Assembly: GCA_037349105.1 (NCBI GenBank)
Contig: JAYJMM010000100.1
Location: forward strand, 1,458,501 to 1,522,500
Direction of reading: 5' to 3'
DNA length: 64,000 bases
Source: Limnomonas spitsbergensis
Lineage: Eukaryota; Chlorophyta; Chlorophyceae; Chlamydomonadales
Part shown: in pieces, positions 1-12,500 of the stretch
Layout of the letters: each line of letters starts with the position of its first letter
How positions within the stretch are numbered: the stretch's first letter is position 1
Made by a program: the position numbers and the translations under genes
The notes under the pieces: generated by a model
The model's database searches: none
Seen by the model: the letters and a program-made list of their open reading frames with translations, nothing else
Told to the model about the DNA's origin: nothing

Positions 1-3000
1 GGCTGCAACTGTTAATTGGGGGGGAGGTGAAAGAGAGGGGCTGCAACTGTCAATTGGGGGGGGAGTGAAAGAGAGGGGCTGCAACTGTTAATTGGGGGGG
101 AGGTGAAAGAGAGGGGCTGCAACTGTTAATTGGGGGGGGGAGTGAAAGAGAGGGGCTGCAACTGTTAATTGGGGGGGGGTGAAAGAGAGGGGCTGCAACT
201 GTTAATTGGGGGGGGGTGAAAGAGAGGGGCTGCAACTGTTAATTGGGGGGGAGGTGAAAGAGAGGGGCTGCAATTGTTAATTGGGGGGGAGGTGAAAGAG
301 AGGGGCTGCAACTGTTAATTGGGGGGGGGGTGAAAGAGAGGGGCTGCAACTGTTAATTGGGGGGGGGGGGTGAAAGAGAGGGGCCGCAACTGTTAATTGG
401 GGGGGGGGGGTGAAAGAGAGGGGCCGCAACTGTTAATTGGGGGGGGGGTGTGAAAGAGAGGGGCTGCAACTGTTAATTGGGGGGGGGGTGAAAGAGAGGG
501 GCTGCAACTGTTAATTGGGGGGGGAGGTGAAAGAGAGGAGCTGCAACTGTTAATTGGGGGGGAGGTGAAAGAGAGGGGCTGCAACTGTTAATTGGGGGGG
601 GGGGGTGAAAGAGAGGGGCTGCAACTATTAATTGGGGGGGAGGTGAAAGAGAGGGGCTGCAACTGTTAATTGGGGGGGAGGTGAAAGAGAGGGGCGACAA
701 CTGTTAATTGGGGGGGGAGTGAAAGAGAGGGGCCGCAACTGTTAATTGGGGGGGGGTGAAAGAGAGGGGCCGCAACTGTTAATTGGGGGGGGGGTGAAAG
801 AGAGGGGCCGCAACTGTTAATTGGGGGGGGGGGGTGAAAGAGAGGGGCCACAACTGTTAATTGGGGGGGGAGTGAAAGAGAGGGGCCGCAACTGTTAATT
901 GGGGGGGGGAGTGAAAGAGAGGGGCCGCAACTGTTAATTGGGGGGGGGGGGTGAAAGAGAGGGGCCACAACTGTTAATTGGGGGGGGAGTGAAAGAGAGG
1001 GGCCGCAACTGTTAATTGGGGGGGGGGAGTGAAAGAGAGGGGCCGCAACTGTTAATTGGGGGGGAGTGAAAGAGAGGGGCCGCAACTGTTAATTGGGGGG
1101 GGAGTGAAAGAGAGGGGCCGCAACTGTTAATTGGGGGGGGGGGGTGAAAGAGAGGGGCCGCAACTGTTAATTGGGGGGGGGAGTGAAAGAGAAGGGCCGC
1201 AACTGTTAATTGGGGGGGGGGAGTGAAAGAGAGGGGCCGCAACTGTTAATTGGGGGGGGAGTGAAAGAGAGGGACCGCAACTGTTAATTGGGGGGGGGGT
1301 GAAAGAGAGGGGCCGCAACTGTTAATTGGGGGGGGGGTGAAAGAGAGGGGCCGCAACTGTTAATTGGGGGGGGGTGAAAGAGAGGGGCCGCAACTGTTAA
1401 TTGGGGGGGGGGGTGAAAGAGAGGGGCCGCAACTGTTGATTGGGGGGGGGGGTGAAAGAGAGGGGCCGCAACTGTTAATTGGGGGGGGGGGGTGAAAGAG
1501 AGGGGCCGCAACTGTTAATTGGGGGGGGGGGGGTGAAAGAGAGGGGCCGCAACTGTTAATTGGGGGGGGGGGGGTGAAAGAGAGGGGCCGCAACTGTTAA
1601 TTGGGGGGGGGAGTGAAAGAGAGGGGCCGCAACTGTTAATTGGGAGGGAGGTGAAAGAGAGGGGCCGCAACTGTTAATATCGGGGGGGGGGTGAAAGAGA
1701 GGGGCGACAACTGTTAATTGGGGGGGGGAGTGAAAGAGAGGGGCCGCAACTGTTAATTGGGGGGGGTGAAAGAGAGGGGCCGCAACTGTTAATTGGGGGG
1801 GGGGGTGAAAGAGAGGGGCCGCAACTGTTAATTGGGGGGGGGGGGGAAAGAGAGGGGCCGCAACTGTTAATTGGGGGGGGAGTGAAAGAGAGGGGCCGCA
1901 ACTGTTAATTGGGGGGGGGGTGAAAGAGAGGGGCCGCAACTGTTAATTGGGGGGGGGGGGTGAAAGAGAGGGGCCACAACTGTTAATTGGGGGGGGGTGA
2001 AAGAGAGGGGCCGCAACTGTTAATTGGGGGGGGGAGTGAAAGAGAGGGGCCGCAACTGTTAATTGGGGGGGGGGGGTGAAAGAGAGGGGCCACAACTGTT
2101 AATTGGGGGGGGGAGTGAAAGAGAGGGGCCGCAACTGTTAATTGGGGGGGGGGAGTGAAAGAGAGGGGCCGCAACTGTTAATTGGGGGGGAGTGAAAGAG
2201 AGGGGCCGCAACTGTTAATTGGGGGGGGGGGGGTGAAAGAGAGGGGCCGCAACTGTTAATTTGGGGGGGGGGGTGAAAGAGAGGGGCCGCAACTGTTAAT
2301 TGGGGGGGGGGTGAAAGAGAGGGGCCGCAACTGTTAATTGGGGGGGGGGGTGAAAGAGTGGGGCCGCAACTGTTAATCGGGGAGGGGGGTGAAAGAGAGG
2401 GGCCGCAACTGTTAATTGGGGGGGGGTGAAAGAGAGGGGCCGCAACTGTTAATTGGGGGGGGGGGTGAAAGAGAGGGGCCGCAACTGTTAATTGGGGGGG
2501 GGGTGAAAGAGAGGGGCCGCAACTGTTAATTGGGGGGGGGTGAAAGAGAGGGGCCGCAACTGTTAATTGGGGGGGGGGGTGAAGAGAGGGGCCGCAACTG
2601 TTGATTGGGGGGGGGGGTGAAAGAGAGGGGCCGCAACTGTTAATTGGGGGGGGGAGTGAAAGAGAGGGGCCGCAACTGTTAATTGGGGGGGGGGTGAAAG
2701 AGAGGGGCCGCAACTGTTAATTGGGGGGGGGGGGTGAAAGAGAGGGGCCACAACTGTTAATTGGGGGGGGAGTGAAAGAGAGGGGCCGCAACTGTTAATT
2801 GGGGGGGGGGGGTGAAAGAGAGGGGCCGCAACTGTTAATTGGGGGGGGGGGGGTGAAAGAGAGGGGCCGCAACTGTTAATTGGGGGGGGGGGGTGAAAGA
2901 GAGGGGCCACAACTGTTAATTGGGGGGGGAGTGAAAGAGAGGGGCCGCAACTGTTAATTGGGGGGGGGGGGTGAAAGAGAGGGGCCGCACAGTTAATTGG

Positions 3001-6000
3001 GGGGGGGGGGGTGAAAGAGAGGGGCCGCAACTGTTAATTGGGGAGGGGGGGGTGAAAGAGAGGGGCCGCAACTGTTAATTGGGGGGGGGAGTGAAAGAGA
3101 GGGGCCGCAACTGTTAATTGGGAGGGAGGTGAAAGAGAGGGGCCGCAACTGTTAATATCGGGGGGGGGGTGAAAGAGAGGGGTGACAACTGTTAATTGGG
3201 GGGGGGAGTGAAAGAGAGGGGCCGCAACTGTTAATTGGGGGGGGGGTGAAAGAGAGGGGCCACAACTGTTAATTGGGGGGGGGGTGAAAGAGAGGGGCCG
3301 CAACTGTTAATTGGGGGGGAGGTGAAAGAGAGGGGCCGCAACTGTTAATTGGGGGGGTGGGGTGAAAGAGAGGGGCCACAACTGTTAATTGGGGGGGGGT
3401 GAAAGAGAGGGGCCGCAACTGTTAATTGGGGGGAGGGGTGAAAGAGAGGGGCCGCAACTGTTAATTGGGGGTGGGGTGAAAGAGAGGGGCCGCAACTGTT
3501 AATTGGGGGGGAGGGGTGAAAGAGAGGGGCCGCAACTGTTAATTGGGGGGGGGGTGAAAGAGTGGGGCCGCAACTGTTAATTGGGGGAGGGGTGAAAGAG
3601 AGGGGCCGCAACTGTTAATTGGGGGAGGGGGGTGAAAGAGAGGGGCCGCAACTGTTAATTGGGGGGGGGGGTGAAAGAGAGGGGCCGCAACTGTTAATTG
3701 GGGGGGGGAGGTGAAAGAGTGGGGCCGCAACTGTTAATTGGGGGGGGGAGGTGAAAGAGTGGGGCCGCAACTGTTAATTGGGGAGGGGGGTGAAAGAGAG
3801 GGGCCGCAACTGTTAATTGGGGGGGGGTGAAAGAGAGGGGCCGCAACTGTTAATTGGGGGGGGGGTGAAAGTGAGGGGCCACAACTGTTAATTGGGGGGG
3901 GGGTGAAAGAGAGGGGCCGCAACTGTTAATTGGGGGGGGGGTGAAAGAGAGGGGCCGCAACTGTTAATTGGGGGGGGGTGAAAGAGAGGGGCCGCAACTG
4001 TTAATTGGGGGGGGGGGTGAAAGAGAGGGGCCGCAACTGTTGATTGGGGGGGGGGGTGAAAGAGAGGGGCCGCAACTGTTAATTGGGGGGGGGAGTGAAA
4101 GAGAGGGGCCGCAACTGTTAATTGGGGGGGGGGTGAAAGAGAGGGGCCGCAACTGTTAATTGGGGGGGGGGGGGTGAAAGAGAGGGGCCACAACTGTTAA
4201 TTGGGGGGGGAGTGAAAGAGAGGGGCCGCAACTGTTACTTGGGGGGGGGGGGTGAAAGAGAGGGGCCGCATCTGTTAATTGGGGGGGGGGGTGAAAGAGA
4301 GGGGCGACAACTGTTAATTGGGGGGGGGGGTGAAAGAGAGGGGCCGCAACTGTTAATTGGGGGGGGGAGTGAAAGAGAGGGGCCGCAACTGTTAATTGGG
4401 AGGGAGGTGAAAGAGAGGGGCCGCAACTGTTAATATCGGGGGGGGGGTGAAAGAGAGGGGCCGCAACTGTTAATTGGGGGGGGGGTGAAAGAGAGGGGCC
4501 GCAACTGTTAATTGGGGGGGGGGGTGAAAGAGAGGGGCCGCAACTGTTAATTGGGGGGGGAGTGAAAGAGAGGGGCCGCAACTGTTAATTGGGGGGGGGG
4601 TGAAAGAGAGGGGCCGCAACTGTTAATTGGGGGGGGGGGTGAAAGAGAGGGGCCACAACTGTTAATTGGGGGGGGGGAGTGAAAGAGAGGGGCCGCAACT
4701 GTTAATTGGGGGGGGGGGGAGTGAAAGAGAGGGGCCGCAACTGTTAATTGGGGGGGGGGGTGAAAGAGAGGGGCCACAACTGTTAATTGGGGGGGGGAGT
4801 GAAAGAGAGGGGCCGCAACTGTTAATTGGGGGGGGGAGTGAAAGAGAGGGGCCGCAACTGTTAATTGGGGGGGGGGGTGAAAGAGAGGGGCCGCAACTGT
4901 TAATTGGGGGGGGGAGTGAAAGAGAAGGGCCGCAACTGTTAATTGGGGGGGGGGAGTGAAAGAGAGGGGCCGCAACTGTTAATTGGGGGGGGAGTGAAAG
5001 AGAGGGACCGCAACTGTTAATTGGGGGGGGGTGAAAGAGAGGGGCCGCAACTGTTAATTGGGGGGGGGGGTGAAAGAGAGGGGCCGCAACTGTTAATTGG
5101 GGGGGGGGTGAAAGAGAGGGGCCGCAACTGTTAATTGGGGGGGGGTGAAAGAGAGGGACCGCAACTGTTAATTGGGGGGGGGGGTGAAAGAGAGGGGCCG
5201 CAACTGTTAATTGGGGGGAGGGGTGAAAGAGAGGGGCCGGAACTGTTAATTGGGGGGGGGGGGGTGAAAGAGAGGGGCCGCAACTGTTAATTGGGGGGGG
5301 GGGGTGAAAGAGAGGGGCCGCAACTGTTAATTGGGGGGGGGGGGGTGAAAGAGAGGGGCCGCAACTGTTAATTTGGGGGGGGGTGAAAGAGAGGGGCCGC
5401 AACTGTTAATATCGGGGGGGGGGTGAAAGAGAGGGGCGACAACTGTTAATTGGGGGGGGGAGTGAAAGAGAGGGGCCGCAACTGTTAATTGGGGGGGGGG
5501 TGAAAGAGAGGGGCCACAACTGTTAATTGGGGGGGGGGTGAAAGAGAGGGGCCGCAACTGTTAATTGGGGGGGAGGTGAAAGAGAGGGGCCGCAACTGTT
5601 AATTGGGGGGGTGGGGTGAAAGAGAGGGGCCACAACTGTTAATTGGGGGGGGGTGAAAGAGAGGGGCCGCAACTGTTAATTGGGGGGAGGGGTGAAAGAG
5701 AGGGGCCGCAACTGTTAATTGGGGGTGGGGTGAAAGAGAGGGGCCGCAACTGTTAATTGGGGGGGAGGGGTGAAAGAGAGGGGCCGCAACTGTTAATTGG
5801 GGGGGGGGTGAAAGAGTGGGGCCGCAACTGTTAATTGGGGGAGGGGTGAAAGAGAGGGGCCGCAACTGTTAATTGGGGGAGGGGGGTGAAAGAGAGGGGC
5901 CGCAACTGTTAATTGGGGGGGGGGGTGAAAGAGAGGGGCCGCAACTGTTAATTGGGGGGGGGAGGTGAAAGAGTGGGGCCGCAACTGTTAATTGGGGAGG

Positions 6001-8203
6001 GGGGTGAAAGAGAGGGGCCGCAACTGTTAATTGGGGGGGGGTGAAAGAGAGGGGCCGCAACTGTTAATTGGGGGGGGGGTGAAAGAGAGGGGCCGCAACT
6101 GTTAATTGGGGGGGGGGTGAAAGAGAGGGGCCGCAACTGTTAATTGGGGGGGGGTGAAAGAGAGGGACCGCAACTGTTAATTGGGGGGGGGGGTGAAAGA
6201 GAGGGGCCGCAACTGTTGATTGGGGGGGGGGGTGAAAGAGAGGGGCCGCAACTGTTAATTGGGGGGGGGAGTGAAAGAGAGGGGCCGCAACTGTTAATTG
6301 GGGGGGGGGTGAAAGAGAGGGGCCGCAACTGTTAATTGGGGGGGGGGGGTGAAAGAGAGGGGCCACAACTGTTAATTGGGGGGGGAGTGAAAGAGAGGGG
6401 CCGCAACTGTTAATTGGGGGGGGGGGGTGAAAGAGAGGGGCCGCAACTGTTAATTGGGGGGGGGGGGGTGAAAGAGAGGGGCCGCAACTGTTAATTGGGG
6501 GGGGGGGGGTGAAAGAGAGGGGCCGCAACTGTTAATTGGGGGGGGAGTGAAAGAGAGGGGCCGCAACTGTTAATTGGGGGGGGGGTGAAAGAGAGGGGCC
6601 GCAACTGTTAATTGGGGGGGGGGGGTGAAAGAGAGGGGCCACAACTGTTAATTGGGGGGGGAGTGAAAGAGAGGGGCCGCAACTGTTAATTGGGGGGGGG
6701 GGGTGAAAGAGAGGGGCCGCAACTGTTAATTGGGGGGGGGGGGGTGAAAGAGAGGGGCCGCAACTGTTAATTGGGGGGGGGGGGGTGAAAGAGAGGGGCC
6801 GCAACTGTTAATTGGGGGGGGAGTGAAAGAGAGGGGCCGCAACTGTTAATTGGGAGGGAGGTGAAAGAGAGAGGCCACAACTGTTAATATCGGGGGGGGG
6901 GTGAAAGAGAGGGGCGACAACTGTTAATTGGGGGGGGAGTGAAAGAGAGGGGCCGCAACTGTTAATTGGGGGGGGGTGAAAGAGAGGGGCCGCAACTGTT
7001 AATTGGGGGGGGGGTGAAAGAGAGGGGCCGCAACTGTTAATTGGGGGGGGGGGTGAAAGAGAGGGGCCACAACTGTTAATTGGGGGGGGGGTGAAAGAGA
7101 GGGGCCGCAACTGTTAATATCGGGGGGGGGGTGAAAGAGAGGGGCCGCAACTGTTAATTGGGGGGGGGTGAAAGAGAGGGGCGACAACTGTTAATTGGGG
7201 GGGGGAGTGAAAGAGAGGGGCCGCAACTGTTAATTGGGGGGGGGTGAAAGAGAGGGGCCGCAACTGTTAATTGGGGGGGGGGTGAAAGAGAGGGGCCGCA
7301 ACTGTTAATTGGGGGGGGGGGTGAAAGAGAGGGGCCGCAACTGTTAATTGGGGGGGGAGTGAAAGAGAGGGGCCGCAACTGTTAATTGGGGGGGGGGTGA
7401 AAGAGAGGGGCCGCAACTGTTAATTGGGGGGGGGGGGTGAAAGAGAGGGGCCACAACTGTTAATTGGGGGGGGAGTGAAAGAGAGGGGCCGCAACTGTTA
7501 ATTGGGGGGGGGAGTGAAAGAGAGGGGCCGCAACTGTTAATTGGGGGGGGGGGGTGAAAGAGAGGGGCCACAACTGTTAATTGGGGGGGGGAGTGAAAGA
7601 GAGGGGCCGCAACTGTTAATTGGGGGGGGGAGTGAAAGAGAGGGGCCGCAACTGTTAATTGGGGGGGAGTGAAAGAGAGGGGCCGCAACTGTTAATTGGG
7701 GGGGGAGTGAAAGAGAGGGGCCGCAACTGTTAATTGGGGGGGGGGGGTGAAAGAGAGGGGCCGCAACTGTTAATTGGGGGGGGGAGTGAAAGAGAAGGGC
7801 CGCAACTGTTAATTGGGGGGGGGGAGTGAAAGAGAGGGGCCGCAACTGTTAATTGGGGGGGGAGTGAAAGAGAGGGACCGCAACTGTTAATTGGGGGGGG
7901 GGTGAAAGAGAGGGGCCGCAACTGTTAATTGGGGGGGGGTGAAAGAGAGGGACCGCAACTGTTAATTGGGGGGGGGGGTAAAAAGAGAGGGGCCGCAACT
8001 GTTAATTGGGGGGAGGGGTGAAAGAGAGGGGCCGGAACTGTTAATTGGGGAGGGGGGGGTGAAAGAGAGGGGCCACAACTGTTAATTGGGGGGGGGGGTG
8101 AAAGAGAGGGGCTGCAACTGTTAATTGGGGGGGGGGGGGGTGAAAGAGAGGGGCCGCAACTGTTAATTGGGGGGGGGGGGTGAAAGAGAGGGGCCGCAAC
8201 TGT
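1..8203. repeat. 8.2 kb G-rich minisatellite, ~38 bp unit, ~215 copies
   Basis: The whole stretch is a head-to-tail array of a 37-41 bp unit made of a GCAACTGTTAATT core, a run of about 7-13 G and then GTGAAAGAGAGG. Length changes are mostly in the G run. Sequence variants mark higher-order structure: GCTGC units at both ends against GCCGC inside, a rare TTAATATCGG variant near 1674, 3152, 4430, 5406, 6884 and 7114, and AGAAGGGCC near 1190, 4925 and 7795. On the minus strand each unit reads as a pyrimidine tract followed by AATTAACAG, which looks like a 3' splice site. The array lies downstream of the last visible exon of the minus-strand TIR-SAM-EF gene, so it is probably intronic. Open frames across it are repeat artefacts. 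Confidence 0.97.
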
Positions 8204-8336
8204 TGGCAGGGGTAGGGACTAGGGTAGGGGGACAGATTTATCTCTCCTGCATGTACCGCTTCCAAAATAATATCCTCTGCACACATCTCATTATATCTAA
8301 ATATTTCTGCACATATCAAGTATCGATTGATCTCAC
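8204..8336 (-). repeat. Intron start with a decayed copy of the preceding exon end
   Basis: Bases about 8236-8285 are a diverged copy of 8330-8378, the donor-side end of the exon at 8337-8437. Both carry, on the minus strand, CAGAGGATA, then TTTGGAAGC, then GTAYATGCAG followed by GTGAGA (real exon) or GAGAGA (copy). The copy has a small insertion and has lost the GT, so it is not expected to be spliced. It is one case of the exon-end duplication seen through the window. Confidence 0.7.
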
Positions 8337-8740
8337 CTGCATATACAGCTTCCAAAGTATCCTCTGCATGCCGTCCGGCGCGCCGTAAACGCGCACCATG
8401 AGGCCCTCCTGCCAATGTGAGACGGTGTCCACGGCGTCTGCAACGAAGAACTCAATAGAGACGGTGGCGGCAGCAGTGGCGCTCAGAGACTGTGTGGACG
8501 AACCAGCTGCTGACAGCAGCAGCAAGTGAGCAATAAGTAAGTAAGGAAGAAGAAGCAACAGCAGCGGTGAGCGAACAAGAATTTAGGTACAAGCAGCAGC
8601 AGCAGCAGCAGAAGCAGCAGAAGCGATAAGGCGTCAAGAAAGAAGGTAGCAGCAGTAGCAGCAGTAGCAACAGCAACGGGAAGTGAGCAATAAACAAGGA
8701 AAAGCAGCAGCAGCGGCAAGTGCGCAAGATAAGAGGCAGT

Positions 8741-8772
<32 letters not shown>

Positions 8773-9556
8773 CAGCAGCAGCAGCAGCAGGAGCAGCAGC
8801 AGGAGCAGCAGCAGCAGGAGCAGCAGCAGCAGCAGCAGCAGCAGGAGCAACAGCAGCAGCAGCAACAGCAGCAGCAGGAGCAGCAGCAGCAGCAGCAGGA
8901 GCAGCAGCAGGAGCAGCAGCAGCAGGAGCAGCAGCAGCAGGAGCAGCAGCAGGAGCAGCAGCAGCAGGAGCAGGAGCAGGAGCAGCAGCAGCAGCAGCAG
9001 GAGCAGCAGCAGCAGCAGGAGCAGCAGCAGCAGGAGCAGGAGCAGGAGCAGCAGCAGCAGGAGCAGCAGCAGCAGCAGGAGCAGCAGCAGCAGGAGCAGG
9101 AGCAGCAGCAGCAGGAGGGCTTTGCGCACTCAGGCTTCACGTTATTTTCACCATGGAGGAGGTCTGGGGCCATTCCCGCCAGCAGCCACAGTCATCTCAC
9201 TACTGTAGATTTGCTTTGCCTTCCCTCATAATTAACGTTGTCTGGGGTTGAGGGAGCCATGAATTGACTTATTATCAATTGTTGACGCCAGTTTTCAGTC
9301 GGAAATTATTAGTTTTTGTCGACAGTTTACCCTGAGGGCAGCGTTGAAAGAAATCACTGATTGATTCCTGAGAAGGCAAATCAAATCTACGGTAGAGCTT
9401 GCACAGTTATCTGCAGCCTCCCTCGTCAGGCTTCACGTTCTTCTCACCAGGAAGCAGGTCTGGGGCCATGCCCGCCAGTAGCCACAGCTCACACGGCGAC
9501 AGCACGCCTCCCGCCATGCCACTGCCCAGCGCACTCAAGATCCCTGCACCCTCGAC
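8337..9556 (-). CDS. Last visible exons, 9448-9556 and 8337-8437
   Basis: Exon 9448-9556 (acceptor TTGCGCAG, donor GTGAGA) encodes VEGAGILSALGSGMAGG then VLSPCELWLLAGMAPDLLP. Exon 8337-8437 (acceptor TCGTTGCAG, donor GTGAGA) encodes DAVDTVSHWQEGLMVRVYG then APDGMQRILWKLYMQ. The phases match. The acceptor at 9556 was preferred over one at 9543, which would read a stop at once. Each exon has a donor-side copy in its following intron, near 9120-9200 and 8236-8285. No domain is recognised. Confidence 0.55.
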
Positions 9557-12500
9557 CTGCGCAATGTTTGCGCAATGTTTTCAGTGAAACAGGGCATTGT
9601 TTCAAGCAGATAATTGTTTTCAAGCAGAGAATTGTTACCAGTCAAGCAGGGCATTTCATTCAGTCCAGCAGCGCGTTGTTTTCAGCCTGGTTTTCAGTCA
9701 AGCAGAGCGTCGTTTTCAGTCAGGCAGAGCAGAGCACACTTGATGCTCGGAACCCCAAGTGCCCCCAGTTCAGGCATGCAAAATAAACACAGGAAGGACA
9801 GCCCGCAAAAAACAGTCCTCTCCCCACCCCCCTGGGCTAGCAACCAACCAACCAACCAACCAACCTGCCCGCTGCGCTTCAGGTCCGACGCGTTCAACGC
9901 CGCCAGCAGCTTGTCCACCAGGTCCGACGCCTCATCCGAGACCAGCCGCGACCGCATCCCTGCCGTCGAAACGGCGTAGCCCGCGTCGAAGAACTCGTCC
10001 AGCTCCGCCACCGCCGCAGCCGTCGCGACGACGCTCTTGCCGCCTCGGCTGCTCAGCGCGATGCTCTTTCCGCCGCCAGTCTCGTTCATCCCGGTGTGGC
10101 AGACGGCCATCGAGTGGCTCGAGTACAGCCGGCTCAGGCCCCCGCCGCTGCCCCTTGGCTGCAGCGGGGACGTGCCGGCCACCGAGCCAGCCGGTGGCAT
10201 CTGCTTGGAGCCCCTCGAGAGCGCAGCCGCCTTGTCGCCCGACGATGCGATGGAGCTAGAGGCCGCCGGCGCCGGCGCCTGCACCACCGCCGCCGCCGGG
10301 GCGGAATGCTGCTCCAGGTGTGCCTCGTCAAAGTGCGCGCTCTTCGACGCCCCGGCGTTTCGCTTCCGCCGTGTGGACGTGACGTCCAAATCATCGGCCG
10401 CCAACGCCCCGCCGCCGCCGGCGCCGCTGCTCTGGTCCAGGGCCCTGCAGCTTGCTCCCTGCGGGGGAAGACTCATGCTAACAGAATGTTTACTCTTCAA
10501 CAAGCCCGTGTTCACCGAGACCTGTTGCATCAGCGACGACGCGGCGGACCGGCCGCCGCCCTCCACTGCGACCGCTGGCTCCCTCATGCTAATCGCGCCC
10601 GCCCAAGGCATGTTGCCTACGCTCTGCTTCATCGAGTGTCGGTGCTTTGAGCTGATCGCGACCGACAAGGAAAGCCCGCCGCGCCGGCCCTTGGGGCGCA
10701 CGCCATCCGCACTGGGTGAGTACACATCCGCACGGTCGGCCTCCCCCTGTGACACCCCGCTCGCGGTGCCGCCGGCATCGACGCATGTGACGCTCTTTCC
10801 GGCCCGACCCGGCGTCGCGAGACCCTTGAGCGCGCTGGGCGGGTGCCGTATCGAGGACCGCCCGACCGACGCCAGGCTGACCTTCCCGCCGGCCACGACG
10901 GACATGGGATTCGACGGCCCCGCGTGCCTCAGCATTGCCGGTGCCAGCATCAAGTGGTCGCCGGGCCACGTATAGTCCTCGCCGTCTGGATCGCCGCCCC
11001 CCGCAGGATAGCTCTCCTGCCACGTCGCCGCCTCCTCCTCCTCGCTCTCCCCGTCCACGTCAGGATCGTGTAGGCTCGCGGGCGGAAGGTTCCACGAAAA
11101 CGCGTCCCGGCTCGCCAGGATCAGTCGCCACAGGTCGCGCAGCAGGTTCAGCGCCTCCATCGGTTTCAGCAGCGAGTCCTTATCGATGTCATATTCGGCG
11201 AGCACCTGCGGGGCAGCGGGGCAGCGAAGCTTATCAGTGTCCAATCTGGTGTCCATATCACATAAAGGGGCTGCCACTTTGGCGGGCTGCCATTTGGTGG
11301 CCATATCACCTTTCTGGGCTGCCGTTTGGTGGCCATATCACGGCACACAATTTGAAACTGACCTGCAGTACCTTCACCTTAAGCCGGTGGTTTGAGCAGC
11401 AGGCACCTTGCTGCAGCAGACCCCCCACCCACCACCAATGGGCATACCGTACACAAAGGCCGTACAGGACCTATTGTTGCAGCCCAAGTGCTGCTGAACC
11501 TCCCAAAAACAACGCTGACCTGGAACACCAATCTTCATCCGGTGGTTTGAGCAGCAGGCATCTTCTTGGCCCCGAGTATGGGCCGTGACGCAGCTGAAGT
11601 GCAGCTGAACCTCGCTGTATGCAACACTAACCTACAGCACCTTAAATCACAAGCCCGTGGTTCGAGGAGCAGGCACCTTGCTGCACCAGGGTCCCCATTT
11701 CCCATACATCTGCAGTGCCGCGGCTAAAAAGCAGCTGAACTGCAGCTGAACCTCTGCTGAAAAACAAGGCTGACCTGCAGTACCTTGACCTTAAGCCGGT
11801 TGTTCGAGCAGCAGGCACCTTGCTTTTCAGCATCACTGACCTGGAGCACCTCCTGCTCCTCAAGCCCGAGCCCCGCGGCCCGCAGCAGCTCCCGCAGCTC
11901 AGGCACGCTCGTGTCCCCGGACTGGTCGCGGTCGTAGTGCATAAAGACGTCCAGCAGCAGCTGGTCGCGCGTCTCAGGGCCCATCGTGAAGAGCTCGACA
12001 GCGTCCTCACCACCGGGCGGCATGAGGTTGCTGGTGCTGGTCAGGCGCGACGGGGAAGAAAGCAGCCTGGAGCATGTGTGTGGGAGGGTGAGGGTTTAGG
12101 GATAGCCTGTAGCATGCAGGGGGGTGATGAGGGTTTAGGTGTAGCCTGTAGCATGCGTCGGGGGTTGAGGGTTTAGGGTAAGCCTGTATCATGTAGGGAG
12201 GGGGGTGAGGGTTTAGGGTAAGCATGTATCATGTAGGGAGGGAGGGGGTTTAGGGTTAGCCTGTATCATCAAGGGAGGGGGGTGAGTGTTAAGGGTTAGC
12301 CTGTATCATGTAGGAAGGGGGGTAAGAATTTAGGGAAAGCCTGGATCATGTAGGGAGGGGAAGAGGGGGTGAGGGTTTAGGGTTATCCTGTTTCCTGTAG
12401 GGAGAGTGGTTTAGGGTTATCATGTTTCATGTAGGGAGGGGGGTTGGGGTTTAGGGTTATCATGTATCATGAGGGTTATCATGTATCATGAGGAGGGGGG

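Noticed and set aside
1..8200. Many Pro/Ser/Leu repeat frames of 60-250 codons
   Set aside because: All arise from the 38 bp satellite, shift frame whenever the G run changes length and overlap on both strands.
8452..9208. Poly-Leu, poly-Cys and poly-Ser frames
   Set aside because: Triplet microsatellite CAG/GAG read in different frames, inside an intron.
10037..10975. Plus-strand frame of 312 codons and minus-strand frame of 144 codons over the EF-hand exon
   Set aside because: Shadow frames in GC-rich coding sequence; only the 447-codon minus frame joins both neighbouring exons and contains an EF-hand loop.
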